This document shows, piece after piece, positions 1 to 9,411 of a stretch of DNA of 64,000 bases; within the stretch, counting starts at the first letter, position 1, and each line of letters opens with the position of its first letter. A model generated the notes under the pieces. That model was not told the DNA's origin. It did not search any database and worked only from the letters and a program-made list of their open reading frames with translations. Origin of the DNA: Ensifer sp. LCM 4579 (lineage in GTDB: Bacteria > Pseudomonadota > Alphaproteobacteria > Rhizobiales > Rhizobiaceae). The stretch spans positions 1 through 64,000 of the forward strand of contig NZ_MDDV01000024.1 of the NCBI RefSeq assembly GCF_001854885.1. The letters are read 5' to 3'. The position numbers were made by a program, and so were the translations under genes.

Positions 1-106
1 GTCTCGCCCAGACTCGTTTCCCTATGCCAAACCCCACAGGACTCGCATGGCGCGAGAATTCGGAGAGCTATCAAACGAATGTCTACAGACCCTAGGGAGA
101 GAAGTG

Positions 107-685
107 ATGGCCGATCATTCTCGTACGAGAGAAGAGATAGATTTGGCGGCGACAAGCGAGGGCATCGGTGCCCCGGCTCCCGAATCCGGCCTCATGGGGC
201 GGATCGTGGACAAGACCGGATATGTCTTCGCGGCCGGGATCGTCGCAGCCGCAGTCATCCTGCTGATGGAGGTTTTTCTGCGCTATGTCCTCAACAGCCC
301 CACCATCTGGGCCCATGAGACGACGGTCTTCCTTTGCGGATCCGCCTTTGTCTTCGGAGGGCTCTACTGCACCTGCCGAGACAGCCACATTCGGGTGGTC
401 CTGATCTACGACCACTTGTCTCCACGTGCGCGACGGATCGCCGATGTCGTGATCTCCCTGGTTTGCGCGCTCGCAAGCGGTTTTTTCGCGTTTGCGGCCT
501 ATCACATGGTGACGCGCGCGGTCTTCACCCCAGCGGGCGATATACGCCTCGAAACGACGGGAAGCGCATGGAGCGCACCAACCCCCGCTCTGATCAAGAT
601 CTTCATCTTCGTCACTATGGTCTTGCTGGTCTTGCAATTCTTGATCCTGGCTTTCAACTACGCCCGCAGCGATCAGGGAGATTAG
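107..685 (+). CDS. TRAP transporter small permease (DctQ family)
   Basis: This is the small membrane subunit of a tripartite ATP-independent periplasmic (TRAP) transporter, which pairs with the large permease to import a carboxylate-type substrate delivered by a periplasmic binding protein. The protein has about 192 residues and four hydrophobic segments, including one with the GGLYCTCRDSHIRV signature region typical of DctQ proteins. I chose the ATG at 107 because a purine-rich AGGGAGAGAAG lies just upstream. An in-frame ATG at 47 would add 20 residues but has no ribosome binding site. The stop lies 3 bases before the large permease, so the two are translationally coupled. The binding protein gene is not in the window and probably lies upstream. 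The substrate cannot be read from the sequence. Confidence 0.88.
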   Translation: MADHSRTREEIDLAATSEGIGAPAPESGLMGRIVDKTGYVFAAGIVAAAVILLMEVFLRYVLNSPTIWAHETTVFLCGSAFVFGGLYCTCRDSHIRVVLIYDHLSPRARRIADVVISLVCALASGFFAFAAYHMVTRAVFTPAGDIRLETTGSAWSAPTPALIKIFIFVTMVLLVLQFLILAFNYARSDQGD

Positions 686-688
686 CCC

Positions 689-2017
689 ATGACAGACTTC
701 CTGGATCTCGGCTTCAACCTCCAAGCGCTTGGAATCGGTTGGGGCACGTTGGTGATGTTCGTGCTGATGGTCGGCTTGCTGTTGACCGGCATGCCGCTGG
801 CCTTTGTGACGCTGCTCGTCGCGCTCGTTTTCGCCCTCGGCTGGTTCGGCCCGATGTCGATTCCGCTGATCACCAGCCGCGTCTACTCCTTCGTGATGAA
901 CTTCGTGTTCGTCTCCGTACCGATGTTCGTGCTGATGGCGGCGATCCTGGATCGCTCCGGCATCGCGCGCGATCTGTTCGACGCGATGAAGCTTTTCGCC
1001 GGCCGCATCCGCGGCGGTGTCGCCGTGCAGACGGTCTTCGTTTCGGTGGTGCTCGCGGCCATGAGCGGCATCATCGGCGGGGAGATCGTTCTGCTCGGCC
1101 TCATCGCCCTGCCCCAGATGCTGCGCCTCGGCTATGACCGGAGCCTGGCGATCGGCGTCGTCTGTGCAGGTGGTTCGCTCGGTACGATGATCCCGCCGTC
1201 GATCGTGCTGATCATTTACGGCCTGACTGCCAATGTCTCGATCGGAGAGTTGTTTACCGCCGCCTTCATCCCCGGCTTCATGCTGGCCATGTTCTACGTC
1301 GCCTACATCCTGGCGCGCGCCTATCTCACGCCTCATGTGGCACCGCCGGCCGATCCGGTACCGATCCCAACTGCCGAAAAAATCCGCCTTCTCAAGGGAT
1401 TGGCGCTGCCCATCCTGGTGGTTTTCGTCGTCCTTGGTTCGATCTATGGCGGCATCGCGTCGGTGACCGAAGCCTCCGCTGTCGGCGTCGGCGGCGTGGT
1501 GCTGTCGACTATCCTGCGCGGCGAGTTCTCCTTCGCATTGCTGCGCGACGCCGCGATGCAGACACTGGCGACGGTCGGCATGATCGTCTGGATCGGCATC
1601 GGTGCGACAGCGATCGTCGGTGTTTACAACCTGATGGGTGGCGTCAACTTCGTGTCGGGTCTCATCACCGGCATTTCCGATAATCCGACGGTCATCATTC
1701 TCTTCATGATGCTCATTCTCTTTGTGCTGGGCGCCTTCCTTGACTGGGTCGGCATAGCCCTGCTCACGATGCCGATCTTCGTGCCCATCATCAAATCGCT
1801 CGGCATGGATCCGGTCTGGTTCGGCGTGCTCTTCTGCATGAACATGCAGGTTTCTTTCCTGTCCCCGCCATTCGGCCCCGCCGCCTTTTACCTGAAGTCG
1901 GTCGCCCCACCCGGCATCACGCTCGGCGTTATTTTCAAATCGCTGCTGCCGTTCATCATGCTTCAGATGCTTGCGATTGCGGTGCTGATAACTTTTCCAG
2001 GGATAACGGGACGGTGA
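689..2017 (+). CDS. TRAP transporter large permease (DctM family)
   Basis: This 442-residue protein is the large, ion-coupled subunit of the TRAP transporter. It is hydrophobic throughout, with roughly twelve membrane segments, and has the usual length for DctM/SiaM-type subunits. Conserved features include the GxPxAF segment near the N-terminus (GMPLAFVT), the GGSLGTMIPPSIVLIIYG motif in the middle and LSPPFGPAAFYL near the C-terminus. It starts 3 bases after the small permease stop and is clearly in the same operon. Nothing in the sequence identifies the substrate. It converges on an alpha/beta hydrolase gene across a spacer that carries a palindromic repeat. Confidence 0.93.
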   Translation: MTDFLDLGFNLQALGIGWGTLVMFVLMVGLLLTGMPLAFVTLLVALVFALGWFGPMSIPLITSRVYSFVMNFVFVSVPMFVLMAAILDRSGIARDLFDAMKLFAGRIRGGVAVQTVFVSVVLAAMSGIIGGEIVLLGLIALPQMLRLGYDRSLAIGVVCAGGSLGTMIPPSIVLIIYGLTANVSIGELFTAAFIPGFMLAMFYVAYILARAYLTPHVAPPADPVPIPTAEKIRLLKGLALPILVVFVVLGSIYGGIASVTEASAVGVGGVVLSTILRGEFSFALLRDAAMQTLATVGMIVWIGIGATAIVGVYNLMGGVNFVSGLITGISDNPTVIILFMMLILFVLGAFLDWVGIALLTMPIFVPIIKSLGMDPVWFGVLFCMNMQVSFLSPPFGPAAFYLKSVAPPGITLGVIFKSLLPFIMLQMLAIAVLITFPGITGR

Positions 2018-2019
2018 GC

Positions 2020-2085
2020 ACGACAGCGACGCGCGCCTCTTCAGACGCGCGGGTGCTGCAACTCTTTGAATCTGCGCGTCGAGCT
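2020..2085. repeat. Rhizobial mosaic palindromic repeat (degenerate)
   Basis: The spacer between the convergent TRAP permease and hydrolase genes holds a copy of the GCGCGCCTCTTCAGACGCGC module that recurs across this window. The inverted repeat could fold into a hairpin and may end transcription from both sides. It is the least conserved of the long copies. Confidence 0.6.
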
Positions 2086-2203
2086 TTCCAAAAGGTCGGT
2101 TCCGACCGTCCCGACGATCGTCATGCCTCCCTCCGCGGTTCGTCCGTGCCGGAACCCGACATACGCGTGACGCTACGCGGCATAGCGTGAGGAAGCGACG
2201 ACG

Positions 2204-3121
2204 TCAGGCGATCAGACCGAGGCGCACCTGGTTTGCCTCGTCGGCGAGAAATGCCATCACCCTTTCGATCACCGGCTGCGCCGATACGATGCGGCGGTGG
2301 CCGAGGCCGTTGGCCCAATGCAGGTCAATATTCGGGCCGGCATCACCATAACGGCGAGCGTGATAGGCGGGCACCTCCTTGTCGTCCTCAGCGTGAATGA
2401 CCAGCGTCGGTATCCTTAACGCGCCGAGGATTCTGGCACCATCGAACCCGTCGATGCGGCGCCCGGAGAGCCGCTCGATCATGCCTTCGAAGACCGCCTG
2501 TGCAGCCGGCGCAAGGCCGAGCATCCGGCCGAAGCCCTTGACGAGCCAGTTCATCTCGCTCGGTGCGCCGATCAGCACCAGCCTCGTGGGCACGCGCGGC
2601 GGCACGTCGCACACCACCGCTCCCGCCGCACAGGCAAGCGTGGCCCCGCCGAAGGAATGGCCGATGGCAGCGTCGAAGCCGTCGAAATGACGCCAGGCCG
2701 CATCGACCGCCCTCACCGCCTGGACCAGGGTCAGCGAGCGACCGGGCGAGGCGCCGTGTCCCGGCCAATCAAGGGCCACGACTTCCGAACCGGCGGCGAG
2801 CAGAGCCTCGATCATCACGGCGAGATAATCGCTGCGCGATCCCCATCCATGCACGAGCAGCACGCGCGGCCCTCGTCCGCCCGCCGGACGCTCGAAATGT
2901 CGCGCGATGACCCAGCCGCCCGCAATCGACAGGGTAACGCTCCGCGAGCGAGCCATGACCGGCGAAGCGACCCTCAACAGCGCCTTCTCCTTGCCGTTCC
3001 TGGGCTTGCGCCCCGGTGTGCGGCAGAATATCCGGAAAGCGATTCTACCCGCTTTTTCCGGTGAGACCGCGGAAACGGTCTTCAGCGAGAGGCGGATGAC
3101 CTTCGTCGCAAAGGATGCCAT
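2204..3121 (-). CDS. alpha/beta hydrolase
   Basis: This 305-residue protein has the alpha/beta-hydrolase fold. It shows the oxyanion motif VHGWGSRSD, the nucleophile elbow GHSFGG (serine nucleophile), a late acidic position in HAEDDKEVP and a terminal histidine in GLGHRRI. These are the expected Ser-Asp-His elements. The start at 3121 is preceded by GAGGG at a 7-base spacing. In-frame upstream codons would run through the divergent promoter. No signal peptide is evident. It is divergent from a MarR regulator only 45 bases away and shares an operator candidate with it, so MarR probably controls it. The substrate is unknown. Esterase, lipase and epoxide-hydrolase activities are all possible. 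Confidence 0.85.
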   Translation of the reverse strand: MASFATKVIRLSLKTVSAVSPEKAGRIAFRIFCRTPGRKPRNGKEKALLRVASPVMARSRSVTLSIAGGWVIARHFERPAGGRGPRVLLVHGWGSRSDYLAVMIEALLAAGSEVVALDWPGHGASPGRSLTLVQAVRAVDAAWRHFDGFDAAIGHSFGGATLACAAGAVVCDVPPRVPTRLVLIGAPSEMNWLVKGFGRMLGLAPAAQAVFEGMIERLSGRRIDGFDGARILGALRIPTLVIHAEDDKEVPAYHARRYGDAGPNIDLHWANGLGHRRIVSAQPVIERVMAFLADEANQVRLGLIA

Positions 3122-3138
3122 AGTGAAGCCCTCAAAAC

Positions 3139-3172
3139 GTTCAACAATGAACATACTTGTACAACGATGAAC
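3139..3172. promoter_or_regulatory. Candidate MarR operator, two 14-bp direct repeats
   Basis: The sequence GTTCAACAATGAAC at 3139-3152 is an inverted repeat (GTTCA/TGAAC). It recurs with two changes as GTACAACGATGAAC at 3159-3172. The two copies start 20 bp apart, about two helical turns, and the second overlaps the marR start codon. The shared promoter of the divergent hydrolase lies here. Autorepression by the adjacent MarR protein is an inference. Confidence 0.6.
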
Positions 3173-3661
3173 AAAAAGCAAGCGACTGCCGAACACCCTC
3201 ACTTTCCCTGGGATCACCCGCGCTTTCGCAGCTGGATCGCCGTGGCGCGCGCGTGCCAATTGATGCAGCAGACGCTGACGCGCCGCCTGTCCCATCTCGA
3301 CATCAAGCCGCCGCATCTGGATATTCTGGTGAACCTCTATCGCTTCGACGGCATCAGCCAGCAGGAACTCGCCCGCAAGCTGCTGGTCGGCCGCTCCAAC
3401 ATGAGCATGCTGCTTCCGCAACTGGAGAAACGGGGCCTTATCGAACGACGCGGCGACGCCAGGGACAAGCGCGTGTTGCGGCTATCCCTGACGCCGGCGG
3501 GACGGGTACTGACGGAAGAGGCGATGGAGATCCAGACGGCGCTGATCGACGATTCGCACCGGGGGGCCCCGATCGAGGATTGCATCAGGATCGCAGAATC
3601 GATGGAACGGATGATTGCCATCCTGCTTGAGGAAAACGGCATCGATGATAGGAACCGATAG
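3167..3661 (+). CDS. MarR family transcriptional regulator
   Basis: This 164-residue protein is a winged-helix regulator of the MarR family, which usually acts as a homodimeric repressor released by a small ligand. The DNA-binding core includes the helix region SQQELARKLLVGRSNMSMLL and a wing with the family-typical DARDKRVLRLSLT. The length is normal. No Shine-Dalgarno sequence precedes the ATG, and the start codon sits inside a candidate operator repeat, so a leaderless or nearly leaderless transcript is possible. Its likely target is the divergent alpha/beta hydrolase. The ligand is unknown. Confidence 0.9.
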   Translation: MNKKQATAEHPHFPWDHPRFRSWIAVARACQLMQQTLTRRLSHLDIKPPHLDILVNLYRFDGISQQELARKLLVGRSNMSMLLPQLEKRGLIERRGDARDKRVLRLSLTPAGRVLTEEAMEIQTALIDDSHRGAPIEDCIRIAESMERMIAILLEENGIDDRNR

Positions 3662-3689
3662 GATGGCCTGGACTTGGTATAAGGCCTGA

Positions 3690-4064
3690 TCAGCGCGGCT
3701 TCTCGGACCGGTCGCGCGACATGCCCTTGTCCGCAAGCTCCTGCTCGTAAGCCTGGAACAGGACGTCGCCCTTTTCGCCCAGCTCACGCAGGTAGGACCA
3801 GGTGTAGATGCCGGTATCGTGGAAATCGTCGAAGCCTATTCTGACCGCATAGTTCCCGGTCGGCTGGACCGAAATGATCTGTACATTGCGCTTGCCGGGC
3901 ACGGTCACACGCTGGCCGGGGCCATGCCCCTGCACTTCCGCCGAGGGCGAAAGCACGCGCAGCAGTTCGGCCGAAAGATCGAAGGAGGCACCGTCGTCGA
4001 AGGTCACCACCAACCGATGGCGATCCTTCGATATGCGCAATTCGGTCGGCCAGTGGTCGCTCAT
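3690..4064 (-). CDS. DUF971 (GBBH-like N-terminal domain) protein
   Basis: This 124-residue cytosolic protein consists of a DUF971 domain, also found at the N-terminus of gamma-butyrobetaine hydroxylases and beside iron-sulfur assembly ATPases in other bacteria. Typical elements visible are WPTELRISKDR near the start, a central FDLSAELLRVLSPSAE stretch and the GIYTWSYLRELG region near the end. In rhizobia such a protein is commonly encoded near molybdenum cofactor genes, and here it lies close to moaA, though on the opposite strand. No catalytic function is established for stand-alone members, and I do not assign one. Confidence 0.85.
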   Translation of the reverse strand: MSDHWPTELRISKDRHRLVVTFDDGASFDLSAELLRVLSPSAEVQGHGPGQRVTVPGKRNVQIISVQPTGNYAVRIGFDDFHDTGIYTWSYLRELGEKGDVLFQAYEQELADKGMSRDRSEKPR

Positions 4065-4101
4065 CGTCCTTACTCCCCGCTCGTCCTCTGCTAGATAAGC
4101 T

Positions 4102-4158
4102 CTACAGCGCCACGCGCCTTTTCAGACGCGCAAAGGTCGCCGTGGCGCTGTGCAGTAG
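4102..4158. repeat. Rhizobial mosaic palindromic repeat
   Basis: The element carries perfect 11-bp outer arms, ACAGCGCCACG at 4104-4114 and CGTGGCGCTGT at 4141-4151, enclosing the GCGC-TTTTCAGACGCGC module. It lies between the divergent DUF971 gene and moaA. It is the same family as the copies at 11755, 57996 and 61655. Confidence 0.75.
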
Positions 4159-4286
4159 TAAAGCAGAATTGAACGGGCGGAAATCTCTCGAGGATTGCTT
4201 TCCCTGAGTTTGAAACAATTTGACGCAGCAGCCGCCTTGACGCGCCCCCGATTGCTCACGACATTGGGGGTTCCGGGAGAAATGAA

Positions 4287-5336
4287 TTGAACACGGCCAG
4301 AATAGACCGCGAAAGCGCGCAACCGATCGATGACGTGACCGCTCCGATGATCGACCCCTTCGGCCGTGCGATCACCTATCTGCGGGTGTCCGTCACCGAC
4401 CGCTGCGACTTCCGCTGCACTTACTGCATGGCGGAACATATGACGTTCCTGCCGAAGAAGGACCTCTTGACGCTCGAGGAACTTCACCGGCTCTGTTCCG
4501 CCTTCATCGCCAAGGGCGTGCGCAAGCTGCGGCTGACCGGCGGCGAACCGCTGGTGCGCAAGAACATCATGTTCCTCGTTCGGGAACTCGGCAAGGAGAT
4601 CGAGGCCGGCCGGCTCGACGAATTGACGCTGACCACGAACGGTTCGCAACTCTCGAGATATGCAGCCGAACTCGCCGATTGCGGCGTCCGCCGCATCAAT
4701 GTCTCACTCGACACCCGCGATGCCGACAAGTTCCGGCAGATCACCCGTTGGGGAGAGCTGGCGAAAGTCATGGAAGGCATCGATGCCGCCCAGGCCGCAG
4801 GCCTCAAGGTCAAGATCAATGCGGTGGCGCTGAAGGGCTTCAACGACGCCGAGATCCCGGAACTGATGCGCTGGGCGCACGGGAGCGGCATGGACCTGAC
4901 GCTGATCGAGACCATGCCGATGGGCGAGGTCGACGAGGACCGCACCGATCATTACCTGCCGCTTTCCGAAATGCGCGAGCGGCTCGAGGCGCAATTCACG
5001 CTCAAAGATATACCTTACCGTACCGGCGGTCCCGCCCGTTACGTCGAGGTCGAGGAGACAGGCGGCCGGCTCGGCCTGATCACGCCCCTCACCCACAATT
5101 TCTGCGAAAGCTGCAATCGCGTCCGTCTCACCTGCACCGGCACACTTTTTATGTGCCTCGGCCAGAACGACGCCGCGGACCTGCGCGCCGCGTTGCGTGC
5201 CACCGATGACGACGCCTATCTGTCGAAGGTCATCGACGAGGCGATCGGCCGCAAACCCAAGGGCCACGACTTCATCATCGACCGCGAACACAACCGCCCC
5301 GCCGTCGCGCGGCATATGAGCGTGACCGGCGGGTGA
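4287..5336 (+). CDS. moaA: GTP 3',8-cyclase MoaA (molybdenum cofactor biosynthesis)
   Basis: MoaA is a radical-SAM enzyme that converts GTP to 3',8-cyclo-GTP, the first step of molybdopterin synthesis. The 349-residue protein has the N-terminal CxxxCxxC cluster motif (RCDFRCTYC), the glycine-rich LTGGEPL strand, and the C-terminal second cluster motif CESC followed 13 residues on by another cysteine. It ends in the functionally important Gly-Gly. The start is a TTG at 4287 with GGGAGA 6 bases upstream. The ATG at 4350 is an alternative but lacks a ribosome binding site. The product feeds MobA/MobB and the formate dehydrogenase encoded downstream, which needs bis-MGD. Confidence 0.96.
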   Translation: MNTARIDRESAQPIDDVTAPMIDPFGRAITYLRVSVTDRCDFRCTYCMAEHMTFLPKKDLLTLEELHRLCSAFIAKGVRKLRLTGGEPLVRKNIMFLVRELGKEIEAGRLDELTLTTNGSQLSRYAAELADCGVRRINVSLDTRDADKFRQITRWGELAKVMEGIDAAQAAGLKVKINAVALKGFNDAEIPELMRWAHGSGMDLTLIETMPMGEVDEDRTDHYLPLSEMRERLEAQFTLKDIPYRTGGPARYVEVEETGGRLGLITPLTHNFCESCNRVRLTCTGTLFMCLGQNDAADLRAALRATDDDAYLSKVIDEAIGRKPKGHDFIIDREHNRPAVARHMSVTGG

Positions 5337-5345
5337 TGTCGGTTG

Positions 5346-5515
5346 CCCCTCATCCGGCTGCCGCCACCTTCTCCCCGCAGGCGGGGAGAAGGGACTCGCG
5401 GCATCGCTTTCGTCCCCTACAATGACTGCGGTGACGGCCGGTGCTACAGAGAGCGTCCCCTCTCCCCGACTGCGGGGAGAGGGTTAGTCCTCGGGTTAAA
5501 CCCGAGGAGAGGGGC
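5346..5515. repeat. RIME-type intergenic element with three hairpins
   Basis: This spacer between convergent moaA and the chemoreceptor gene holds three near-perfect inverted repeats in a row: CCTTCTCCCCGC/GCGGGGAGAAGG (5367-5392), CCCTCTCCCCG/CGGGGAGAGGG (5458-5483) and CCTCGGGTT/AACCCGAGG (5489-5507). The composition and layout match the Rhizobium intergenic mosaic elements (RIMEs). They could act as a bidirectional terminator, although no U-tract follows. Confidence 0.8.
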
Positions 5516-5529
5516 AAATCAAGGCTCAG

Positions 5530-8082
5530 TTACGCTGCATAGGTCGCCCCATAACGCCCTTTGCCATAGCTCGAGCCTACACCGCTCGTCCCCGTCTTGA
5601 AGCGCTCGATCTTCTCGTTCAGCATTTCCACCTGGCGACGCAGGCCGTGGATCTCGGCCGTGTTCTCCTCGACCATTGCGGCATTCTGCTGCGTGATCAG
5701 TTCGACTTCGTGCACCGCGGTATTGACCTCGTTCAGGCCGCGATACTGGTCGGCGGCGGCGGCCTCGATATTGCTGACGAGGCTGTGGATCGTCGCGATG
5801 TGATCGTTGATGACGGACAGGGCATTGCCGGTTTCCTGCACCAGCTCGACGCCGCTGCGCACCTGGACGGAGCTCGCGGAAATAAGCTCCTTGATCTCGC
5901 GTGCCGCACTCGCGCAACGCTGGGCCAGTTCCCGCACCTCCTGCGCCACGACGGCGAAGCCGCGGCCCGCCTCGCCTGCGCGCGCCGCCTCGACGCCCGC
6001 ATTCAAGGCCAGCAGGTTGGTCTGGAAGGCGATTTCGTCGATCACACCGATGATCGTTCCGATCTTTTCCGAGGAACGATTGATCGCCGCCATGGCGTCG
6101 ATCGCCTTGGCGACGACTTCGCCGGAATGCTGTGCATAGGAGTTCGTCTCGTCGACGGAAACGGTCGTCTGCCGGGCGCTCTCGGCCGTGGCGCGAACGA
6201 TCTCCGTCAGCTGGCTTAGCGCCCGCGAGCTTTCCTCGAGGGCTGCTGCCTGCTGTTCGGTGCGGCGGGCAAGATCGTCGGCCGAGGCCGAGAGGTTGCC
6301 GGTGCCGCCGGTGATTTCCTCCGTGACGAGGCGGACATCCATCAGGGTCGCGCGCAGGGCTTCGACCGCATTGTTGTAGGTGCGCGCCATGATCACGTAG
6401 TCTGCCGGCAGATCCTCCGCCATGCCTTCCTCGAGATTGCCGGCAGCAAGCTGCGACAGCACGTCGGAAAGTGCATTCAGGGCCTGCATCTGTTCCGCCT
6501 CGACGCGCGCGCGCTCCTCTGAGCGGCGAGCCTGTTCCTGGGCGGACAGCGTCCGTGCCGCCTCGGCCTCGCGCCCGAGGCGGACATTTTCCAGCGCATT
6601 GTCGCGGAAAACTGCAACGGAGCGGACCATGTCGCCGATCTCGTCGCCGCGGTTGCGCCCTTCGATCGCCACTTCGAGATCGCCATTGGCAAGCCGCGTC
6701 ATCGTCTCGGTGACGCGCTTCAAGGGACCGCGCAGCGTCTCGACGAGCATCAGCCCGCCGATGATCGCCAGCAGCGTCCCGGCGACCATCGCCACGATCG
6801 ACACGGTTGCCGAGCGCTGGCTGTCCTGCTTGCCGGCTTCCTGGGCACGGCTAACGAAGCTTTCCAGCGTGCCGCTGGCGTCGGCGACGAGCGCCGCCGC
6901 CTCGCTCTTGGCCGCCTGCCAGCGCGCGCCGACATCGATCAGCGCCGCGGTCCCCTTGTCGATATTGTCGAGCGACGGACCGAGCTTTGCCGGCAGTTCA
7001 CGCAGGGTTGCGTTCTTTGCGCCGAGTTCGGACAGCTTGTCGGCCGTTGCGCGGACTGCCTTGAGGTCGGCGACGACGAGGTCGCGGTTTGCCGGCTCGA
7101 GCTTTCGGTGCAGCTCGCTGATGTGAAGACGGGCGCTGTCCAGCCCCTTGAACGTCTCGCCCATCAGGCCAATCAGCGTCTTCAGCGTCACGATTTCGCC
7201 GTCCATGCTGACGAAGCGCTTGGCGGCCGTATCGGAGTTGGCCGCCGCCGCCTTGGCGAAATCGGCCTCATATTTCGAGAACTTGCTGAGGATCGGCACG
7301 AGCGCGTTCTTCTTCTTGTCGTTCTCCTCCGGCCCCGCCAGCACTGCCTGGACCTGTTCCGCCAGCACTTTGAGCTCGCCGATCGGTTTCTTGACCTTCT
7401 CGGAGGCGATCCGTTCCGACTCGTCGATCTGCTTCATCAGATGCGGCAGCAACTTCATCGCCTGCTCGATCTTGGCATCCGGATTGACCGCCATGGTAAC
7501 CGGCAGGCGGAACTTCTTGATCCGCTCGGCCAGGCCCTGATAGGCCGCCGCGTCGAACAGCAATGCCTTTGCAAAGGCTTCCTTTTCGCCCGATTGCGAG
7601 CGCAGGATATCGATCTGCTTGTAGGCGCCGTTGCCGTTCCTGGTCATGTCGGCGAGCGCGGCTTCCAGCGATTCCGTCACCTTCCCCCGTTCGACTTCGA
7701 CCGCCCAGAGCTTATCCGCTTGGGCGCGCATCCGGCTGCCGAGGCCGACGACGGAGGCGATCTGAGCCTTGTCGGCATCCCGCGTCAGCAAGGCTTCAAG
7801 CGCCCCTACGCCCGCTTCCTGCTCGTCGATCGCGTCCACGAGCGCGTCGCGCGCCTTAGCGCTCGGATTATCCGCAAAAACCTGCAGGGCGCTTCTGAGC
7901 GCCTGGAAGTCCGAAAGATTGTTGATCGTTTCACGCGTGACCGTCATGTGCCCGTTGAGGGTGCGAGCGGTGAAAAAGCCGACGAGGCCGATCCCGGCAA
8001 TCAGCGCCACAAGCGGTATGACGAAAAGGAGGACTTTCGTAACAATGCGCAGGCGCTGCAGAAGGCGATCGATGACAGACAT
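5530..8082 (-). CDS. Methyl-accepting chemotaxis protein with large periplasmic domain
   Basis: This 850-residue transmembrane chemoreceptor senses an unknown ligand and signals to CheA/CheW. A first membrane helix lies at about residues 15-38 (LLFVIPLVALIAGIGLVGFF). A helical periplasmic domain of nearly 390 residues follows, which is unusually large. A second helix lies at about 425-447, then HAMP-type linkers to about 590, and then the cytoplasmic signalling domain with the conserved hairpin tip EIAFQTNLLALNAGVEAARA near residue 690. The C-terminus ends in a Gly/Tyr-rich tail without an obvious CheR-binding pentapeptide. Sinorhizobium has a chemoreceptor, McpZ, with a similarly large sensor region. 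This may be its counterpart, but I cannot confirm it. Confidence 0.93.
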   Translation of the reverse strand: MSVIDRLLQRLRIVTKVLLFVIPLVALIAGIGLVGFFTARTLNGHMTVTRETINNLSDFQALRSALQVFADNPSAKARDALVDAIDEQEAGVGALEALLTRDADKAQIASVVGLGSRMRAQADKLWAVEVERGKVTESLEAALADMTRNGNGAYKQIDILRSQSGEKEAFAKALLFDAAAYQGLAERIKKFRLPVTMAVNPDAKIEQAMKLLPHLMKQIDESERIASEKVKKPIGELKVLAEQVQAVLAGPEENDKKKNALVPILSKFSKYEADFAKAAAANSDTAAKRFVSMDGEIVTLKTLIGLMGETFKGLDSARLHISELHRKLEPANRDLVVADLKAVRATADKLSELGAKNATLRELPAKLGPSLDNIDKGTAALIDVGARWQAAKSEAAALVADASGTLESFVSRAQEAGKQDSQRSATVSIVAMVAGTLLAIIGGLMLVETLRGPLKRVTETMTRLANGDLEVAIEGRNRGDEIGDMVRSVAVFRDNALENVRLGREAEAARTLSAQEQARRSEERARVEAEQMQALNALSDVLSQLAAGNLEEGMAEDLPADYVIMARTYNNAVEALRATLMDVRLVTEEITGGTGNLSASADDLARRTEQQAAALEESSRALSQLTEIVRATAESARQTTVSVDETNSYAQHSGEVVAKAIDAMAAINRSSEKIGTIIGVIDEIAFQTNLLALNAGVEAARAGEAGRGFAVVAQEVRELAQRCASAAREIKELISASSVQVRSGVELVQETGNALSVINDHIATIHSLVSNIEAAAADQYRGLNEVNTAVHEVELITQQNAAMVEENTAEIHGLRRQVEMLNEKIERFKTGTSGVGSSYGKGRYGATYAA

Positions 8083-8491
8083 TGCGGACCCCAGTTCTTA
8101 TTATGAAGAGACATGTCCGCGCGGCTTGCATTTCGCAGCACCGCACATCGCTCGGATGCTTGGAGCCGCCCAGGCTACGGGCTGCGGCCGGGAACACCTC
8201 CAGCTCCGAGGTCGCAGCACGCCATGGCCGGCTTTCCGACCGTCGCCCACCGATCGCATCATGCGATGGATTGCGGAATCAACCGGACGATAGGCGGCGA
8301 AAATTAAGATTCCACGAATGTATCGGGACCTGGCGGCGCGAAGGCTCCTGGTGCATTTGAGGGGTGGTCGCGCCAAAGATAGGCTTGAGTTTTGCAAGAA
8401 ATGGCATTCAAAGCTAGGCAGTCGGGCGGCCGTAGCGAATGGATTCGCCCGGTCCTGCCGGGTACCCGCGCCCTAGCCGAAGGTTTTCGTA
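8083..8491. other. Intergenic region, no gene seen
   Basis: This 409-base spacer separates the divergent chemoreceptor and EamA transporter genes and should hold both promoters. I see no convincing coding frame, RNA gene or long inverted repeat in it. The short frames present overlap each other on both strands and have no family signature. Confidence 0.5.
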
Positions 8492-9400
8492 ATGCACTCC
8501 TCAGCCAATTTCCGCGGCATCGTCTTCATGTGCCTGGCCATGGCCGGTTTTTCCTGTAACGACGCGTTGATCAAGTCGGTGACCGGCACGATGAACACCG
8601 GTCAGATCATGTTCGTGCGCGGCCTGCTGACCACGCTGATCGCGCTGGCGCTCGCCCATCACTTCGGTGCCCTGCGTCCGATCCGCACGATTCTTCGGCC
8701 GGTGATCCTGCTGCGCATCGTTATGGAAGCCGTCGCATCGGTGACCTATATCTCGGCGCTCGGCCTCTTGCCGCTGGCCAATGCAGCGGCGATCATGCAG
8801 GCGCTGCCGCTCGCGGTGACGCTCGGCGCGGCTCTCTTCCTCGGTCAGCCGGTCGGCTGGCGCCGCTGGTCGGCGATCGTGATCGGTTTTGTCGGCGTCT
8901 TGATCGTGCTGAGGCCGGGGCCTCAGGGCTTTACGCCTGCGGCGCTGACGGTCGTCGCCTGCGTCTTCGTAACGGCGACGCGCGATCTCTGCACGCGCCG
9001 GATCGGAACCAACGTGCCCTCGCTCTTCATCACCGTCACCACCGCCTTCGTCGCGACGCTGGTCGGAGCGGCGCTCATCGTCCCGCTCGGCGGCTGGCAG
9101 CCGATATCGGCGACCTCCTTCACCCACATCGTCGGCGCCAGCATGCTGTTGATGCTCGGTTACCAGACGATCGTCCTCGCCATGCGCGAGGGCGATATTT
9201 CGGTGATCGCGCCGTTCCGCTACACCGGGCTTCTCTGGTCGATCACGATCGGCATCGTCTTCTTTGCCGAGACGCCGGACCGCTGGATGCTGGCGGGCGT
9301 TGCCGTTATCATCGGCTCGGGTCTCTACACCTTCTATCGCGAAAGCCTGCGCGGACGCCCCGCCGTCGCGCAGCGCGCCGTCACGAGCCCGCTGGAATAG
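8492..9400 (+). CDS. EamA/RhaT family (DMT) transporter
   Basis: This 302-residue integral membrane protein has about ten predicted helices arranged as two EamA repeats, the architecture of drug/metabolite exporters. The N-terminal half begins with the typical FMCLAMAGFSCNDALIK helix and the second half includes the ITVTTAFVATLVGAAL region. Its end lies 11 bases before mobA in the same direction, so they may be co-transcribed, though no functional link to molybdenum is evident. The substrate is unknown; family members export amino acids, metabolites or drugs. Confidence 0.88.
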   Translation: MHSSANFRGIVFMCLAMAGFSCNDALIKSVTGTMNTGQIMFVRGLLTTLIALALAHHFGALRPIRTILRPVILLRIVMEAVASVTYISALGLLPLANAAAIMQALPLAVTLGAALFLGQPVGWRRWSAIVIGFVGVLIVLRPGPQGFTPAALTVVACVFVTATRDLCTRRIGTNVPSLFITVTTAFVATLVGAALIVPLGGWQPISATSFTHIVGASMLLMLGYQTIVLAMREGDISVIAPFRYTGLLWSITIGIVFFAETPDRWMLAGVAVIIGSGLYTFYRESLRGRPAVAQRAVTSPLE

Positions 9401-9411
9401 GAAACGCTTCG

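Noticed and set aside
92-1336. A 414-residue frame on the minus strand over the TRAP permeases
   Set aside because: It is antisense to two clear membrane proteins and has the His/Arg/Gln/Asp-rich composition typical of antisense frames in GC-rich DNA.
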